From an archaeon (lineage in GTDB: Archaea > Asgardarchaeota > Thorarchaeia > Thorarchaeales > Thorarchaeaceae), in NCBI GenBank assembly GCA_024275415.1, contig JAJRZD010000017.1:1-64000 (forward strand): a DNA stretch of 64,000 nucleotides, read 5' to 3'. The notes under the pieces are model-generated. The model saw nothing but the letters and a program-made list of their open reading frames with translations, had not been told where the DNA came from and made no database searches. The position numbers and the translations under genes are program-made. This document shows, piece by piece, positions 42,091 to 49,622 of the stretch (positions are counted from its first letter, which is position 1; each line of letters starts with the position of its first letter).

Positions 42091-43892
42091 CCGCGACAGA
42101 ACAAAGACAAGTGTCCCATGATGCCGTGAAGAACCTCTTCGAGGAGAAGCCGGATATTATCCCAGTACAATATCAAGAGTCGATCATCAAGCACCTGGTG
42201 GATGGTGTTTCAAAGACGAAGGCTGCTGAATCAGTGGGGATATCAAGGCCGAGCTGGCAACGGCATCTCGAGAAAGTCCAGAGAGCGCTTGAAACCTTTC
42301 ACGTGGAAGGCGAAAGATTGGATCCCAGACGCCAGCGCATCGAGTATATCCACCCAACTCGCATTGATGTGACCACATTCCAGCCAAGGAACATTGACGA
42401 TCCAAGCGAGGCATTCATCGAGGATATCCGTCGTCATGGTGGGAATCACCAGGCGATTACTGTGAGAGAGAAGCCCCGTCGCTATGGGTCTAAAGACTAT
42501 GACTGCATTAAGGGACACCGCCGGCTGAAAGCATTGCTTGCGATCAATGCAGGACTCTCCCCAGCCGAGCATTTGCTTGCGAAATGTATTGTCGAGCCAT
42601 TGGATGACAAACAGGCCGCCCTGGAATCGCTTACAGACAATATGTTCCACAAGGACTTGGAAACAACAGACAGAGATCTATGGATTGCGAAGCTTGTTTT
42701 AGACTATGGATGGACACCATCTCAACTAGATGAGAGATTCGAGGACCTGAGCGCTGACGCGATATCGAACATCGTACGTTCATACCGTGACGCGACAGCC
42801 ACAGTAAGGGCACTGCTAGATTCAAGAGATATCGCGGTCGGACACGTCAAGGCCATCGTATCACTGCCTCCAGAGGATCAGGATCGGATAGCAGATCGTA
42901 TCTTGAAGCGGATCAAGGACTCCGTGACCGATGGGACTTTTCCTTTCGGGGGTCCAAGCGTCAGAGAAGTTGAGTCTTGGGCACGGATGGCTCGGAACCG
43001 GAACGAGGCTGTAAAGCGTCTCGAGTCGTATTTCACCGAACTGGTCAACAAAGGTGAAACGATACTGCATGTACGAAACTCTGATGAAATAGTCCAACAG
43101 GTCTTTGGCGGTTTCAGATACAACGATTACCGAGTGCGTGACTACGATGTAGCGAATGCCGCCAAGGCCGCAGGCATCACACTCGAATATCCGCCCCTCG
43201 AAGATTCACTTAACGAACTTAGAGACAAGTACTCTCTTCAAGAGGAGGAAGGTGGAAAGAGTGGTTCTGATGGCAAGCGATTGATAGATAATGAGAGCTG
43301 GATGGAGAAAAAGGATGAGGCAGTGATTGAAGAATCACCACCTAAAGACCTATGCAATAATTGCGCGGCGTTCAGCCATGCAGAACAGATATGTGCACTG
43401 GGGCTACTAGAAGTAGGGTTGAAACCCGAAGAAGTATTTGAATGTCCTGGGTTCTTGCATTCTGATGATAGGCGACCTTTCGTTTCGCAATGCCCTATCT
43501 GCAAGCATCAAACAATGGTCATCCACGGTGAAACTCCCTATCTTAATGAAACCCCGAGTGCAATCTCTCTTACACACGATTCCCCTCATGCGGAATTCAG
43601 AATGCACACGCAATGTGTTGCACAGCATCTGATCCGAAAGAAACTCCTCAGTGGGATGTGTGAGTCGTGCAGCGGTGCATTCTGTCCATTCATCCATTCC
43701 GACAACATGGTTTCGATTGTCGGACAGATCCGGATGGACATCAAGGAATGCGGCTATCTTTCCAAGAAACAAAAGTTGTCCGAGATCAACAAGTGGGCGG
43801 ACGGTGAGTACCGTGCTGCTCAGGTCAGGAAAAGGCGAAGTCGGCCGGGAGGACGAACCCCTGAGAAACGAGGGTGGGCGGCAAAGCAATGA
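42087..43892 (+). CDS. ParB-like DNA-binding protein with extra HTH and zinc fingers
   Basis: A 601-residue protein. Residues 25-70 form an extra N-terminal HTH (SKTKAAESVGISRPSWQRHL). A ParB/Spo0J-like domain follows: PRN at 100-102, IRRHGGNHQAITVRE, the nucleotide-site GHRRLKA at 143-149 (GxxRxxA) and TDNMFHKDL at 183-191, where the usual Arg of ENxxR is His. The central ParB HTH continues (WTPSQLDERFEDLSADAISN) to about 270. After 420 come cysteine pairs (CNNC, CPICKH, CESC) of zinc-finger type. By family it would bind palindromic parS-like DNA, possibly with CTP; three such palindromes are in the element, one in this gene. No ParA gene is present. ATGA overlap start. Confidence 0.75.
   Translation: MTATEQRQVSHDAVKNLFEEKPDIIPVQYQESIIKHLVDGVSKTKAAESVGISRPSWQRHLEKVQRALETFHVEGERLDPRRQRIEYIHPTRIDVTTFQPRNIDDPSEAFIEDIRRHGGNHQAITVREKPRRYGSKDYDCIKGHRRLKALLAINAGLSPAEHLLAKCIVEPLDDKQAALESLTDNMFHKDLETTDRDLWIAKLVLDYGWTPSQLDERFEDLSADAISNIVRSYRDATATVRALLDSRDIAVGHVKAIVSLPPEDQDRIADRILKRIKDSVTDGTFPFGGPSVREVESWARMARNRNEAVKRLESYFTELVNKGETILHVRNSDEIVQQVFGGFRYNDYRVRDYDVANAAKAAGITLEYPPLEDSLNELRDKYSLQEEEGGKSGSDGKRLIDNESWMEKKDEAVIEESPPKDLCNNCAAFSHAEQICALGLLEVGLKPEEVFECPGFLHSDDRRPFVSQCPICKHQTMVIHGETPYLNETPSAISLTHDSPHAEFRMHTQCVAQHLIRKKLLSGMCESCSGAFCPFIHSDNMVSIVGQIRMDIKECGYLSKKQKLSEINKWADGEYRAAQVRKRRSRPGGRTPEKRGWAAKQ
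42296..42311. promoter_or_regulatory. parS-like palindrome 2 (one mismatch)
   Basis: CCTTTCACGTGGAAGG differs from a perfect palindrome at one position and lies within the coding sequence of the ParB-like gene itself, as intragenic parS sites do in bacteria. Confidence 0.55.
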
Positions 43893-44004
43893 GCAGCGTC
43901 AATGTGTTCTTTTCTACAAACCTCCTATTATCGCGAACTAGCTCGTTTTCTCTCGCTCCTCACGTGCACCGAAACCCACCCTCTAAATTCCGGAGGACAA
44001 TATC

Positions 44005-45087
44005 ATGACTGATGGTACATCAACAAGTGAGTCAGTGACCGACCGACCGGACGGGTCCGGATTCATTGAGAATATGATTCAAGTCAAGGGGCGTTCAACA
44101 CTTAGAGTGCTGACCTTCTTCTATCAAAACAAAGGGACATGGACAATAAGTCAAGTCGCTCGGATGCTCCAAATGCCATACAGCACCGTCAGAAGCGCTC
44201 TACGGAGGCTTTCTCGAAATGCACTAGTCGGGAGACTCGAGAAGGGATATACTATTTTCGAGTCACGTCGTCCAGTTGTCGCAAATGTGTTATCGCATCC
44301 TGGAAAGAAGGTTTCTATCGTCACGGGCGAACCGGTCAGATGTTCTGTGGGCGCCCATGGGCGGGTGTCATGGGCGAGTGACCGGAAAGAGATGCGAGTG
44401 GAATTCTTGCCTTGGCAGCAGGTAGTGGATTGGACGAGCGGTTGGCCAGAGCACAAGCGAATAGACAGGATATCACTGAGGTCATTCATCGTGAAGCAGA
44501 TCAGGTCTGTGATTGACGGAACTCCGACACCTGTGGCTGGGTGGTTAACATACCGAGGACGACAATTCACATTGCGTGTGGCAAGGAAGAACGCGCTGAA
44601 TCTGTATGTGGGGGATCACACTTGGAAAGAGGAATTGCAGGAGTTCATCGCAAGCATTCCTAATCTCAATGAAGAGGACATGAACTCGATATGGAATGCG
44701 GTGGCGACAGCCTGCAAACATCCGAAAATCACGAGAGAATACCATGTCGTGGATCCAAGGATAGCCTCAGCGAGGCCGGAGCTTTTTCGTGGAAGTGAAC
44801 CACAACGATGGCTCTGCGCCGACCACGATGAAGTTCGTATACTCACATCCGCCGAGGAACCGGCCCGAGGTGGAGTTCTCAGGGCTGTTGAAGGCCGTGG
44901 ACAACGTGTGTCTGAACTTGAGCGCACAGTTCGCGACGGCGGCACACTACGAGCACCGGTTCATGCAATTACTCGAGGAGGCGTTACAGAAGCAGAAACG
45001 ACAGTACGAGAAGAGCTTGGAGGACTTGAAAAACGAGTACGAGCGCAAGTTTCAGGAGCTCAGGCAACAGCAGGAGGTTGCGCGTAA
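44005..45087 (+). CDS. Winged-helix DNA-binding protein; C-terminal frame doubtful
   Basis: A 360-codon frame with GGAGGA ahead of ATG 44005. Residues about 30-85 are a winged helix (TWTISQVARMLQMPYSTVRS, then ALRRLSRNALVGRLEKGY). A mixed alpha/beta region continues to about residue 260. The last 95 residues are Arg/Gly/Val/Glu-rich and look like a wrong-frame translation, because another frame (from 44828) over the same DNA is better coding. The true C-terminus may be shorter in the functional ancestor, or the genes genuinely overlap. It could be a replication or regulatory protein; the function is unknown. Confidence 0.6.
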   Translation: MTDGTSTSESVTDRPDGSGFIENMIQVKGRSTLRVLTFFYQNKGTWTISQVARMLQMPYSTVRSALRRLSRNALVGRLEKGYTIFESRRPVVANVLSHPGKKVSIVTGEPVRCSVGAHGRVSWASDRKEMRVEFLPWQQVVDWTSGWPEHKRIDRISLRSFIVKQIRSVIDGTPTPVAGWLTYRGRQFTLRVARKNALNLYVGDHTWKEELQEFIASIPNLNEEDMNSIWNAVATACKHPKITREYHVVDPRIASARPELFRGSEPQRWLCADHDEVRILTSAEEPARGGVLRAVEGRGQRVSELERTVRDGGTLRAPVHAITRGGVTEAETTVREELGGLEKRVRAQVSGAQATAGGCA

Positions 45088-45112
45088 TGGTCCGCCCGAC
45101 TACGTGGGATGA
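44828..45112 (+). CDS. Coiled-coil protein overlapping the upstream gene
   Basis: A 94-residue protein from ATG 44828 (GTG 44789 is an alternative). The N-terminus (KFVYSHPPRNRPEVEFSGLL) is followed by a long coiled coil (QKQKRQYEKSLEDLKNEYER). Third codon positions are strongly G/C in this frame, indicating real coding, although 260 bp lie within the frame of the upstream gene. The MazG-like gene starts 26 bp before its stop, with GGAGG inside this frame. Confidence 0.6.
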   Translation: MKFVYSHPPRNRPEVEFSGLLKAVDNVCLNLSAQFATAAHYEHRFMQLLEEALQKQKRQYEKSLEDLKNEYERKFQELRQQQEVARNGPPDYVG

Positions 45113-45770
45113 AAAGCTCGAGAATCTGAGGGACATGATCGCCACGAACCGAGATGAGTTAACTGCACTGAACAGGTTCATTGCGGACCTCGGCAAGACA
45201 GATTTCCATTCTGGGACGCAGGATCTCAAGACGCGATTGGAAATCATCGAGGGCTGTATCGACATCCTACATTCTTCACATCTCGGACACACGAACACAT
45301 CTATTGCTGAGTTCAGGCAGATGCATGGGTTCGACCCTGAAGAAGAGGTTCGTTCGCGTCCTGCAATTTCAGAGGAGCAACGTATCTACAGAGATGCGCT
45401 AAGGCTGTGGGGAACAGACTCGCAAGTCGACATCTGCATCGAGGAGCTCGCTGAATGTATCCAGGCACTGGTGAAACATCGCCGCAAGGAACGAGGTTCC
45501 ACAAGGGAAGAAGTCGCGGAGGAGATAGCGGATGCGGACATCTGCCTGTCGCAGATGAAACTCCTCTTTCCAGAGTTCGAAAGGATCAGAGCAAAGAAGC
45601 TCGATATGTTGCGGCATTTTGTCATCCAGGAGAAGCAGAACGTCAATGACTGGAACTCCTGTCCCCGATGTGGCCACACGGTCACTTGGAGCCCAGATCT
45701 GACCGTGCATTGTGACTCCTGTGCATGGATGTCATCTCAATCTCACAAAGGAGGGTTGGTAAAAGAATGA
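45087..45770 (+). CDS. MazG-like NTP pyrophosphohydrolase with zinc ribbon
   Basis: A 227-residue protein. Residues about 105-180 carry the all-alpha NTP pyrophosphatase signature: EExxE at 119-123 (IEELAECIQALV) and EExxD at 145-149 (EEIADADICL), which bind Mg and hydrolyse (d)NTPs to monophosphates. A C-terminal zinc ribbon (CPRCGHTVTW, HCDSC) follows. GGAGG stands 9 bases before ATG 45087. Viral and phage MazG homologues alter nucleotide or alarmone pools. The N-terminal 95 residues are helical and unassigned. Confidence 0.75.
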   Translation: MVRPTTWDEKLENLRDMIATNRDELTALNRFIADLGKTDFHSGTQDLKTRLEIIEGCIDILHSSHLGHTNTSIAEFRQMHGFDPEEEVRSRPAISEEQRIYRDALRLWGTDSQVDICIEELAECIQALVKHRRKERGSTREEVAEEIADADICLSQMKLLFPEFERIRAKKLDMLRHFVIQEKQNVNDWNSCPRCGHTVTWSPDLTVHCDSCAWMSSQSHKGGLVKE

Positions 45771-45931
45771 GGGTATACATTGCGGTAATCTACGGGAAAC
45801 AAGGCATAGAAGTGAACAGGTCGGATGCTTTCGACGACAAGTCCGATGCTATAGTATGGGCACGGGACGAGTGCAACGGCACCGACTGGAGGTACGAGAT
45901 ACTTTCGTACAGGGGGTTGACAAAAGAATGA
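45767..45931 (+). CDS. Small protein (54 residues)
   Basis: Starts in an ATGA overlap, preceded by GGAGGG. The product (RVYIAVIYGKQGIEVN, then a short helix and WRYEILSY strand) looks like a compact alpha/beta mini-protein. Unrecognised, though similar short proteins occur in archaeal and bacterial viruses. It overlaps the next ATG. Confidence 0.5.
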   Translation: MRVYIAVIYGKQGIEVNRSDAFDDKSDAIVWARDECNGTDWRYEILSYRGLTKE

Positions 45932-46155
45932 ATGTGGTGGTCAGAGTACCAGAGCCGCATTGCAGACTATGCTCACACTACAATGAATCAGGTGTTGCTC
46001 CCTATTGTCTATGGCATCATCGGGTCATCGATCGGCCATCGTCCGACCGATGCAATGACTTTGAGGACGCAATCTTTGAGGCTACGATGAGGTCACACAC
46101 AAGACGACTGGTCGATTCGACCTTTCACGTGAAAGGTAGGAGGAGAGGACGATGA
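45928..46155 (+). CDS. Small zinc-finger protein (75 residues)
   Basis: It has cysteine pairs CRLC and, later, two further cysteines (YCLWH, RCNDFE), giving a probable zinc site. The tail is basic and its coding DNA contains the perfect parS-like palindrome at 46120. It overlaps its neighbours by 4 bp on each side. Unrecognised. Confidence 0.55.
   Translation: MNVVVRVPEPHCRLCSHYNESGVAPYCLWHHRVIDRPSSDRCNDFEDAIFEATMRSHTRRLVDSTFHVKGRRRGR
46120..46137. promoter_or_regulatory. parS-like palindrome 3 (perfect 18 bp)
   Basis: ACCTTTCACGTGAAAGGT is a perfect 18-bp palindrome with the same TTTCACGTGAAA core as the Bacillus parS consensus (TGTTTCACGTGAAACA). Confidence 0.75.
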
Positions 46156-46328
46156 GCATCAGCAGGATTCCCGACCCGGACTTTGTGGAATGCAGACGAT
46201 GCAAGTTCCGACGAAAACGAAAGGATTTGCGACAGCGCAAGCCGACCTATTACGTTTGCGAGCTCCACGTAATCAGGCTACGGGGGCGCAGGGGTTGTAG
46301 TGCCGGGCAACGGAGGGTTGGGAAATGA
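46152..46328 (+). CDS. Tiny basic zinc-finger protein (58 residues)
   Basis: ATG 46152 overlaps the preceding stop (ATGA), with AGGAGAGGA ahead. The product has CRRC near the start, CELH in the middle and one more Cys, in a very Arg/Lys-rich chain (KFRRKRKDLRQRK), so it probably binds nucleic acid. Its stop overlaps the next ATG. Confidence 0.6.
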   Translation: MSISRIPDPDFVECRRCKFRRKRKDLRQRKPTYYVCELHVIRLRGRRGCSAGQRRVGK

Positions 46329-46648
46329 AGCGGCGGTGGAAGATACGAAATCAGTTTGCCGCTGATGCTCTAGACAATGACCTATTGTTTGACGAGTATG
46401 AACCGTTACAGGAGTTCACCAGAACGAATGTGTCAATCCACGGCGAACTGAGAACATTCTTTCACAGGCCCGAGATACAATCTCCACTGGTGAAGGATCT
46501 TGCCAAGGCCCTCTCGTACCTTGAGGAATGCTCGCATGGATGGGCTGGTGCTGACAGCACTCATGATCTGTATCAACAGCTCGAGCGGATTATGAAACGA
46601 CACGGAGTCTTCGAACGTTATAATGTCAAGAAGGAGATGAAAGAATGA
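46325..46648 (+). CDS. Hypothetical protein (107 residues)
   Basis: Soluble and mainly helical, with basic ends and an acidic middle (DNDLLFDEYEPLQEF). It sits in the chain of ATGA-overlapping genes. The ribosome-binding region ggagggttgggaa is the reverse complement of a 13-mer seen at 24601 and 41561. Unrecognised. Confidence 0.55.
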   Translation: MKRRWKIRNQFAADALDNDLLFDEYEPLQEFTRTNVSIHGELRTFFHRPEIQSPLVKDLAKALSYLEECSHGWAGADSTHDLYQQLERIMKRHGVFERYNVKKEMKE

Positions 46649-46902
46649 TCGAGATACGCTTGAAACGCAAAGAGGAAAATCAGAAAGTAAAGGAAACCAA
46701 AGACGGTGTGACAGACACTTTCAAGGTCGTGCTTGTCGGCGAGGATGTGCGCAATGGCGTCGAGTGGAGCCTGACTCTAAAATATGAGGGTGAGAATCTC
46801 CCTAGTGAATATCTGAAAGAAATCGGGCACTCGTGGAACGACGAGTCCGTCCTCATGCTTCAGGCCGGCAGTCGGCAGTCGACACTGGAGGGGCCTGGAT
46901 GA
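46645..46902 (+). CDS. Hypothetical protein (85 residues)
   Basis: A beta-rich small protein (DTFKVVLVGEDVRNGVEWSL, LTLKYEG) with a Lys/Glu N-terminus. It overlaps its neighbours by 4 bp on both sides. Unrecognised. Confidence 0.5.
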   Translation: MIEIRLKRKEENQKVKETKDGVTDTFKVVLVGEDVRNGVEWSLTLKYEGENLPSEYLKEIGHSWNDESVLMLQAGSRQSTLEGPG

Positions 46903-47279
46903 TATCGATACCTGCACACTTGCCGGACTGCGTTTCAGATCATACACAGAGCCCGATATTTGATATCCCTGCTGGGTTCACTCCATTCGTTTTCCAGAAA
47001 AGACAGTTCTTGATACGTATCTGGAGGTTGCCGGCCGAAGATTTGAATCCTTGGGAACTACGGCGACCGGTCGCCTTCTTGGAGTTCACTGATCTGGACG
47101 AGATAGACCCATCGCCATGTGGGCTTCACTGGAGCTATTCTCAGTGGAAGAATTGCTACATCCTTCATGGGCACATCCAAGGGAGCACGAAGCACTGGTC
47201 GCTTCAAGACCTCTATAAACGATGTACTCGAGAGATTGCGTATTTCGTGAAGAAGATTGGGAGGGAACATGAAGGATGA
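46899..47279 (+). CDS. Hypothetical protein (126 residues)
   Basis: Starts at ATG 46899 within an ATGA overlap. The chain is aromatic-rich and beta-like (FVFQKRQFLIRIWRLP, GLHWSYSQWKNCYILHG) and ends with a helix (LYKRCTREIAYFVKKI). Unrecognised. It is part of the early-type operon. Confidence 0.5.
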   Translation: MISIPAHLPDCVSDHTQSPIFDIPAGFTPFVFQKRQFLIRIWRLPAEDLNPWELRRPVAFLEFTDLDEIDPSPCGLHWSYSQWKNCYILHGHIQGSTKHWSLQDLYKRCTREIAYFVKKIGREHEG

Positions 47280-47611
47280 CATTTGCACGACTAAACGAGG
47301 GACTAGAAGAAAGAGTACGCGCAGAAACTATGAGATACATCACCGACAGTCTTGAGCGGTGTGGCGGTGAGTGCCTGCTCTCTGTCAGAAGGGTTTCTAA
47401 AATGATCTCGGCGCGACTAGGTCTGAAACGTAGCAAATTCGTCAACGACGTAGTCAACCAGACGTTGAAAGGACATCCGCTAGCGGTTTTCTATGGGTAT
47501 TCACACAGGCGCGGAAAGCCTAACAATCCAGTAGTCGCAATGATATATCAACTAAAGTCGCCATCTATTGAGGAACTGGCGGCTGCTGCGAATGTGGGGG
47601 TGTCGGTGTGA
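47276..47611 (+). CDS. Hypothetical protein, possibly HTH-like (111 residues)
   Basis: A helical first half (LEERVRAETMRYITDSLERC), then LSVRRVSKMISARLGLKRSK, which could be a recognition-helix pair. The tail is a short beta/helix region. Overlaps both neighbours. Function unknown. Confidence 0.5.
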   Translation: MTFARLNEGLEERVRAETMRYITDSLERCGGECLLSVRRVSKMISARLGLKRSKFVNDVVNQTLKGHPLAVFYGYSHRRGKPNNPVVAMIYQLKSPSIEELAAAANVGVSV

Positions 47612-47913
47612 CCGAGCTCGTCATTGCACAACTAATTCCTGAGCTTGTCGCAGATGAACGTAAGCTGTCTCGGGGCACTCTTGCTGCGCAATATCGAGAG
47701 CACATCGACAAAACAGGAATGAAACGCAGATACGGGCCATACGTAAGCCTCGTTTTGCGCGTTTCTGAAGAGAAGCAAGAATGGTTCTATCTCGGAAAGA
47801 TCGGGACTTCAAAGTATCGGGCAAAGTTGGAGCGAGTTCGGGAGATCCTCGAGATGAACTCGCATCTCTCAAATGCGGAGCTTTCGAGGGTTCTGAAGGA
47901 GGTCTGGAAATGA
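47608..47913 (+). CDS. Hypothetical basic protein (101 residues)
   Basis: GTG start in the GTGA overlap. Charged, with a beta-like core (YGPYVSLVLRVSEEKQEWFY) and a C-terminal helical pair (LERVREILEMNSHLSNAELS). Unrecognised. It is the last well-supported gene of the operon before the convergent integrase. Confidence 0.5.
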   Translation: MTELVIAQLIPELVADERKLSRGTLAAQYREHIDKTGMKRRYGPYVSLVLRVSEEKQEWFYLGKIGTSKYRAKLERVREILEMNSHLSNAELSRVLKEVWK

Positions 47914-48125
47914 GCGAGATAGAAGAACCACCTATGACCCGTGAGTTGTTTCGTTTGCTTTCTGCTGGAGTTTCTTTAGTATTTCAGCGTATAATTGATC
48001 AACTAAGCCCTGAAACAATTCAGATGATGCTGAAAGACCTTCAAGAGCTTGAGTCGCTGTCGCCTGCGTCTGTTCCTGAAGTGCCTCTTCAGAGAGAGGT
48101 AGGCGACACCGCGAGCATAAACTAG
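47910..48125 (+). CDS. Possible small protein antisense to the integrase 3' end
   Basis: A 71-codon frame starting in an ATGA overlap with the preceding gene, as all earlier operon genes do. It lies almost wholly antisense to the integrase C-terminal extension. Helical content (RELFRLLSAGVSLVFQRIID) is plausible, but it may be only a shadow of the integrase frame. Confidence 0.35.
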   Translation: MSEIEEPPMTRELFRLLSAGVSLVFQRIIDQLSPETIQMMLKDLQELESLSPASVPEVPLQREVGDTASIN

Positions 48126-49176
48126 CGTCTGCTTCATTGATTGCGCCACAATTTGGACATTGAATCGGTTGTGGTATATTGTTATCTTTTGGCAGAATCC
48201 CTAGATATTTCAGCTCCGCTTTATGTAGGTCTTCCTGATCTAATATCGCATAGTATTGTTCAAGCACTTGGCTATCTTTCTTGTGCCCCATCCTAAGCTT
48301 GACTTCTAATGGCGAAAGCCGTCCTTCTCTTAGAAGTTGTGTTGCTCTGGAATGTCGAAAAAGATATGGAAAGAGAGAGCATTTAGGGCCATGACTCCCA
48401 CGCCCAAGTCTAACATCATGTTGAATTTGCAGTGTGTTTCGAATAGTTTTGACCGTCGGACGGCGCCCAAAGCGATTGATGAAGAGCGGAGCCTCATTGT
48501 CATCCCTCTTTGGATGCACCGCAAACCAATTCTCAAAGGTTTTGATAGCAGCCGGAATCAATAGAGTGACATTGCGCCGACCCTGTTCATTTTTCACTTT
48601 ATCAAATTTGAACTGGTAACCATAACGGGTCTGAATCACATCTCCGACGTCCAACTTCAGAACAGCGCCAGGTCTTCGTCCAGTGTCAAAGACAACCATA
48701 TAGAATGCCTTCAACCAAAGAAGCTCTGTATTTTCACAAATGTCTACGAGTTCCTCCCAGGTAATCAAGTCACTTGAGCGTATCTTTCGTTTTGGCTTAT
48801 GTCGCTTCCGACCCAAAGCTCGTTTCAGGTCCTTATCGATATCGAGCTTGTTGAACTCCATTAGTCGCGTCAGAATATACTTTCGTGCATTCAATGTTTG
48901 GACAGAAAGATGTGTCATCTTCGACAGGATATCTAGTGGCTGCGGGTTTTCAGGATCCAGAGAATATGTATTGATCATCGCATCGAGATTCTGCTCATAG
49001 TTCTGTAATGTTGAATCGGCCATCGCGACGTCGGAAACATCACGAAGATAATTTAGAAACCGCTTGCGGTCGAAAGAGGCCATGTTTGGGACATTCGAGT
49101 TGCCCTCATATATAATTATGGAGTTATTTGCCCTCATGAAGAGCCCTTCTTTTCGTAACATGCCCTCATTACACAA
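47932..49176 (-). CDS. Tyrosine recombinase (integrase) with zinc ribbon
   Basis: Site-specific integrase that should join the element to the chromosome at the 50-bp att repeat. Catalytic residues are visible: Arg168 (DTGRRPGAV), a lysine near 195, Arg274 with following His (LFRHSRATQL; the usual first His is Tyr271), His298 (MGHKK) and the Tyr pair at 308-309 (LEQYY). Residues 35-130 are the core-binding domain. A zinc ribbon (Cys340, 343, 354, 357) and a helical tail follow. From the first ATG the gene begins inside attR; starts at Met14 or Met32 are also possible. Confidence 0.9.
   Translation of the reverse strand: MCNEGMLRKEGLFMRANNSIIIYEGNSNVPNMASFDRKRFLNYLRDVSDVAMADSTLQNYEQNLDAMINTYSLDPENPQPLDILSKMTHLSVQTLNARKYILTRLMEFNKLDIDKDLKRALGRKRHKPKRKIRSSDLITWEELVDICENTELLWLKAFYMVVFDTGRRPGAVLKLDVGDVIQTRYGYQFKFDKVKNEQGRRNVTLLIPAAIKTFENWFAVHPKRDDNEAPLFINRFGRRPTVKTIRNTLQIQHDVRLGRGSHGPKCSLFPYLFRHSRATQLLREGRLSPLEVKLRMGHKKDSQVLEQYYAILDQEDLHKAELKYLGILPKDNNIPQPIQCPNCGAINEADASLCSRCRLPLSEEALQEQTQATATQALEGLSASSELFQGLVDQLYAEILKKLQQKANETTHGS
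49101..49169 (-). repeat. Three TGCCCTCAT repeats at the integrase start
   Basis: TGCCCTCAT occurs at 49101-49109, 49129-49137 and 49161-49169, spaced 28 and 32 bp (about three helical turns). The last copy lies within attR, and so also in attL. These may be arm-type integrase binding sites or an autoregulatory operator over the integrase start. Confidence 0.45.
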
Positions 49177-49206
49177 ACTCCCCCCCTCCTACCACGATAG
49201 CCTTGT
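49157..49206 (+). repeat. Right attachment site (attR), 50-bp direct repeat
   Basis: Identical over 50 bases to 24513-24562. The first codons of the longest integrase frame lie inside it. Confidence 0.9.
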
Positions 49207-49463
49207 TATCTCCGACCACACCTTTTCTATGTCCGCATTTTGAGGATTAGAAACAGTCGACGCTAATGTATCTCGACTCCATCAATAGCAATTACTTTGC
49301 ATTACAGAGGCCTAGCGAAAAAACAAATACGAATTCGTAAATCTTATTTTTCAATTTTCCAATATTAGTGCGGTCTGAAGAAGAGAAAAACCCGATACCA
49401 GCGTTGTGCTTCTTGAAGCTGGTGTCTTCTCATTTAGGAATCATCTACGCTTGAGGTGATTAC
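49207..49463. other. Chromosomal intergenic region right of attR
   Basis: No larger gene is present. A hairpin gataccagc/gctggtgtc (9 bp, one G-T pair) lies at about 49400-49432 in front of the next small gene. GGCCTAGCGAAAA at 49309-49321 recalls the boxes left of attL. Confidence 0.35.
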
Positions 49464-49592
49464 ATGGCTGAGAAAGAAGACATAACCCATCATGTTCCAC
49501 TCGACCAATGGTTCGAGTTGGAAAGGCGCCTTGAGATCCTCTCTCGGATGACGACCGAGTGGGAACCATTAGAGGAGGCTGCTGAGGCGTAA
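49464..49592 (+). CDS. Small acidic protein (42 residues)
   Basis: ATG 49464 preceded by gaggtgat. The peptide (LDQWFELERRLEILSRMTTE core) is an amphipathic acidic helix. A strong terminator follows at 49623. The signals on both sides support a real short gene; the family is unknown. Confidence 0.5.
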   Translation: MAEKEDITHHVPLDQWFELERRLEILSRMTTEWEPLEEAAEA

Positions 49593-49622
49593 CGTGCACG
49601 AAAAACGACGCACGGTTCCTCT

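Larger units (their letters stand above)
24513..49206. mobile_element. Integrated provirus-like element (24.6 kb)
   Basis: The element is bounded by a perfect 50-bp direct repeat. One copy plus the interior is 24,644 bp. It carries about 30 genes in three blocks: an envelope/packaging-like block (24982-36773), a cargo cassette with small genes (36940-41160), and an early-type operon (41303-47913) converging on a tyrosine integrase (47932-49176). Features arguing for a virus are the spike-like glycoprotein, other membrane-anchored surface proteins, a P-loop ATPase, a ParB-like protein, a MazG-like enzyme and many tiny overlapping genes. No capsid gene of a known fold, polymerase or Rep was recognised, so an integrative plasmid remains possible. 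Confidence 0.85.
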
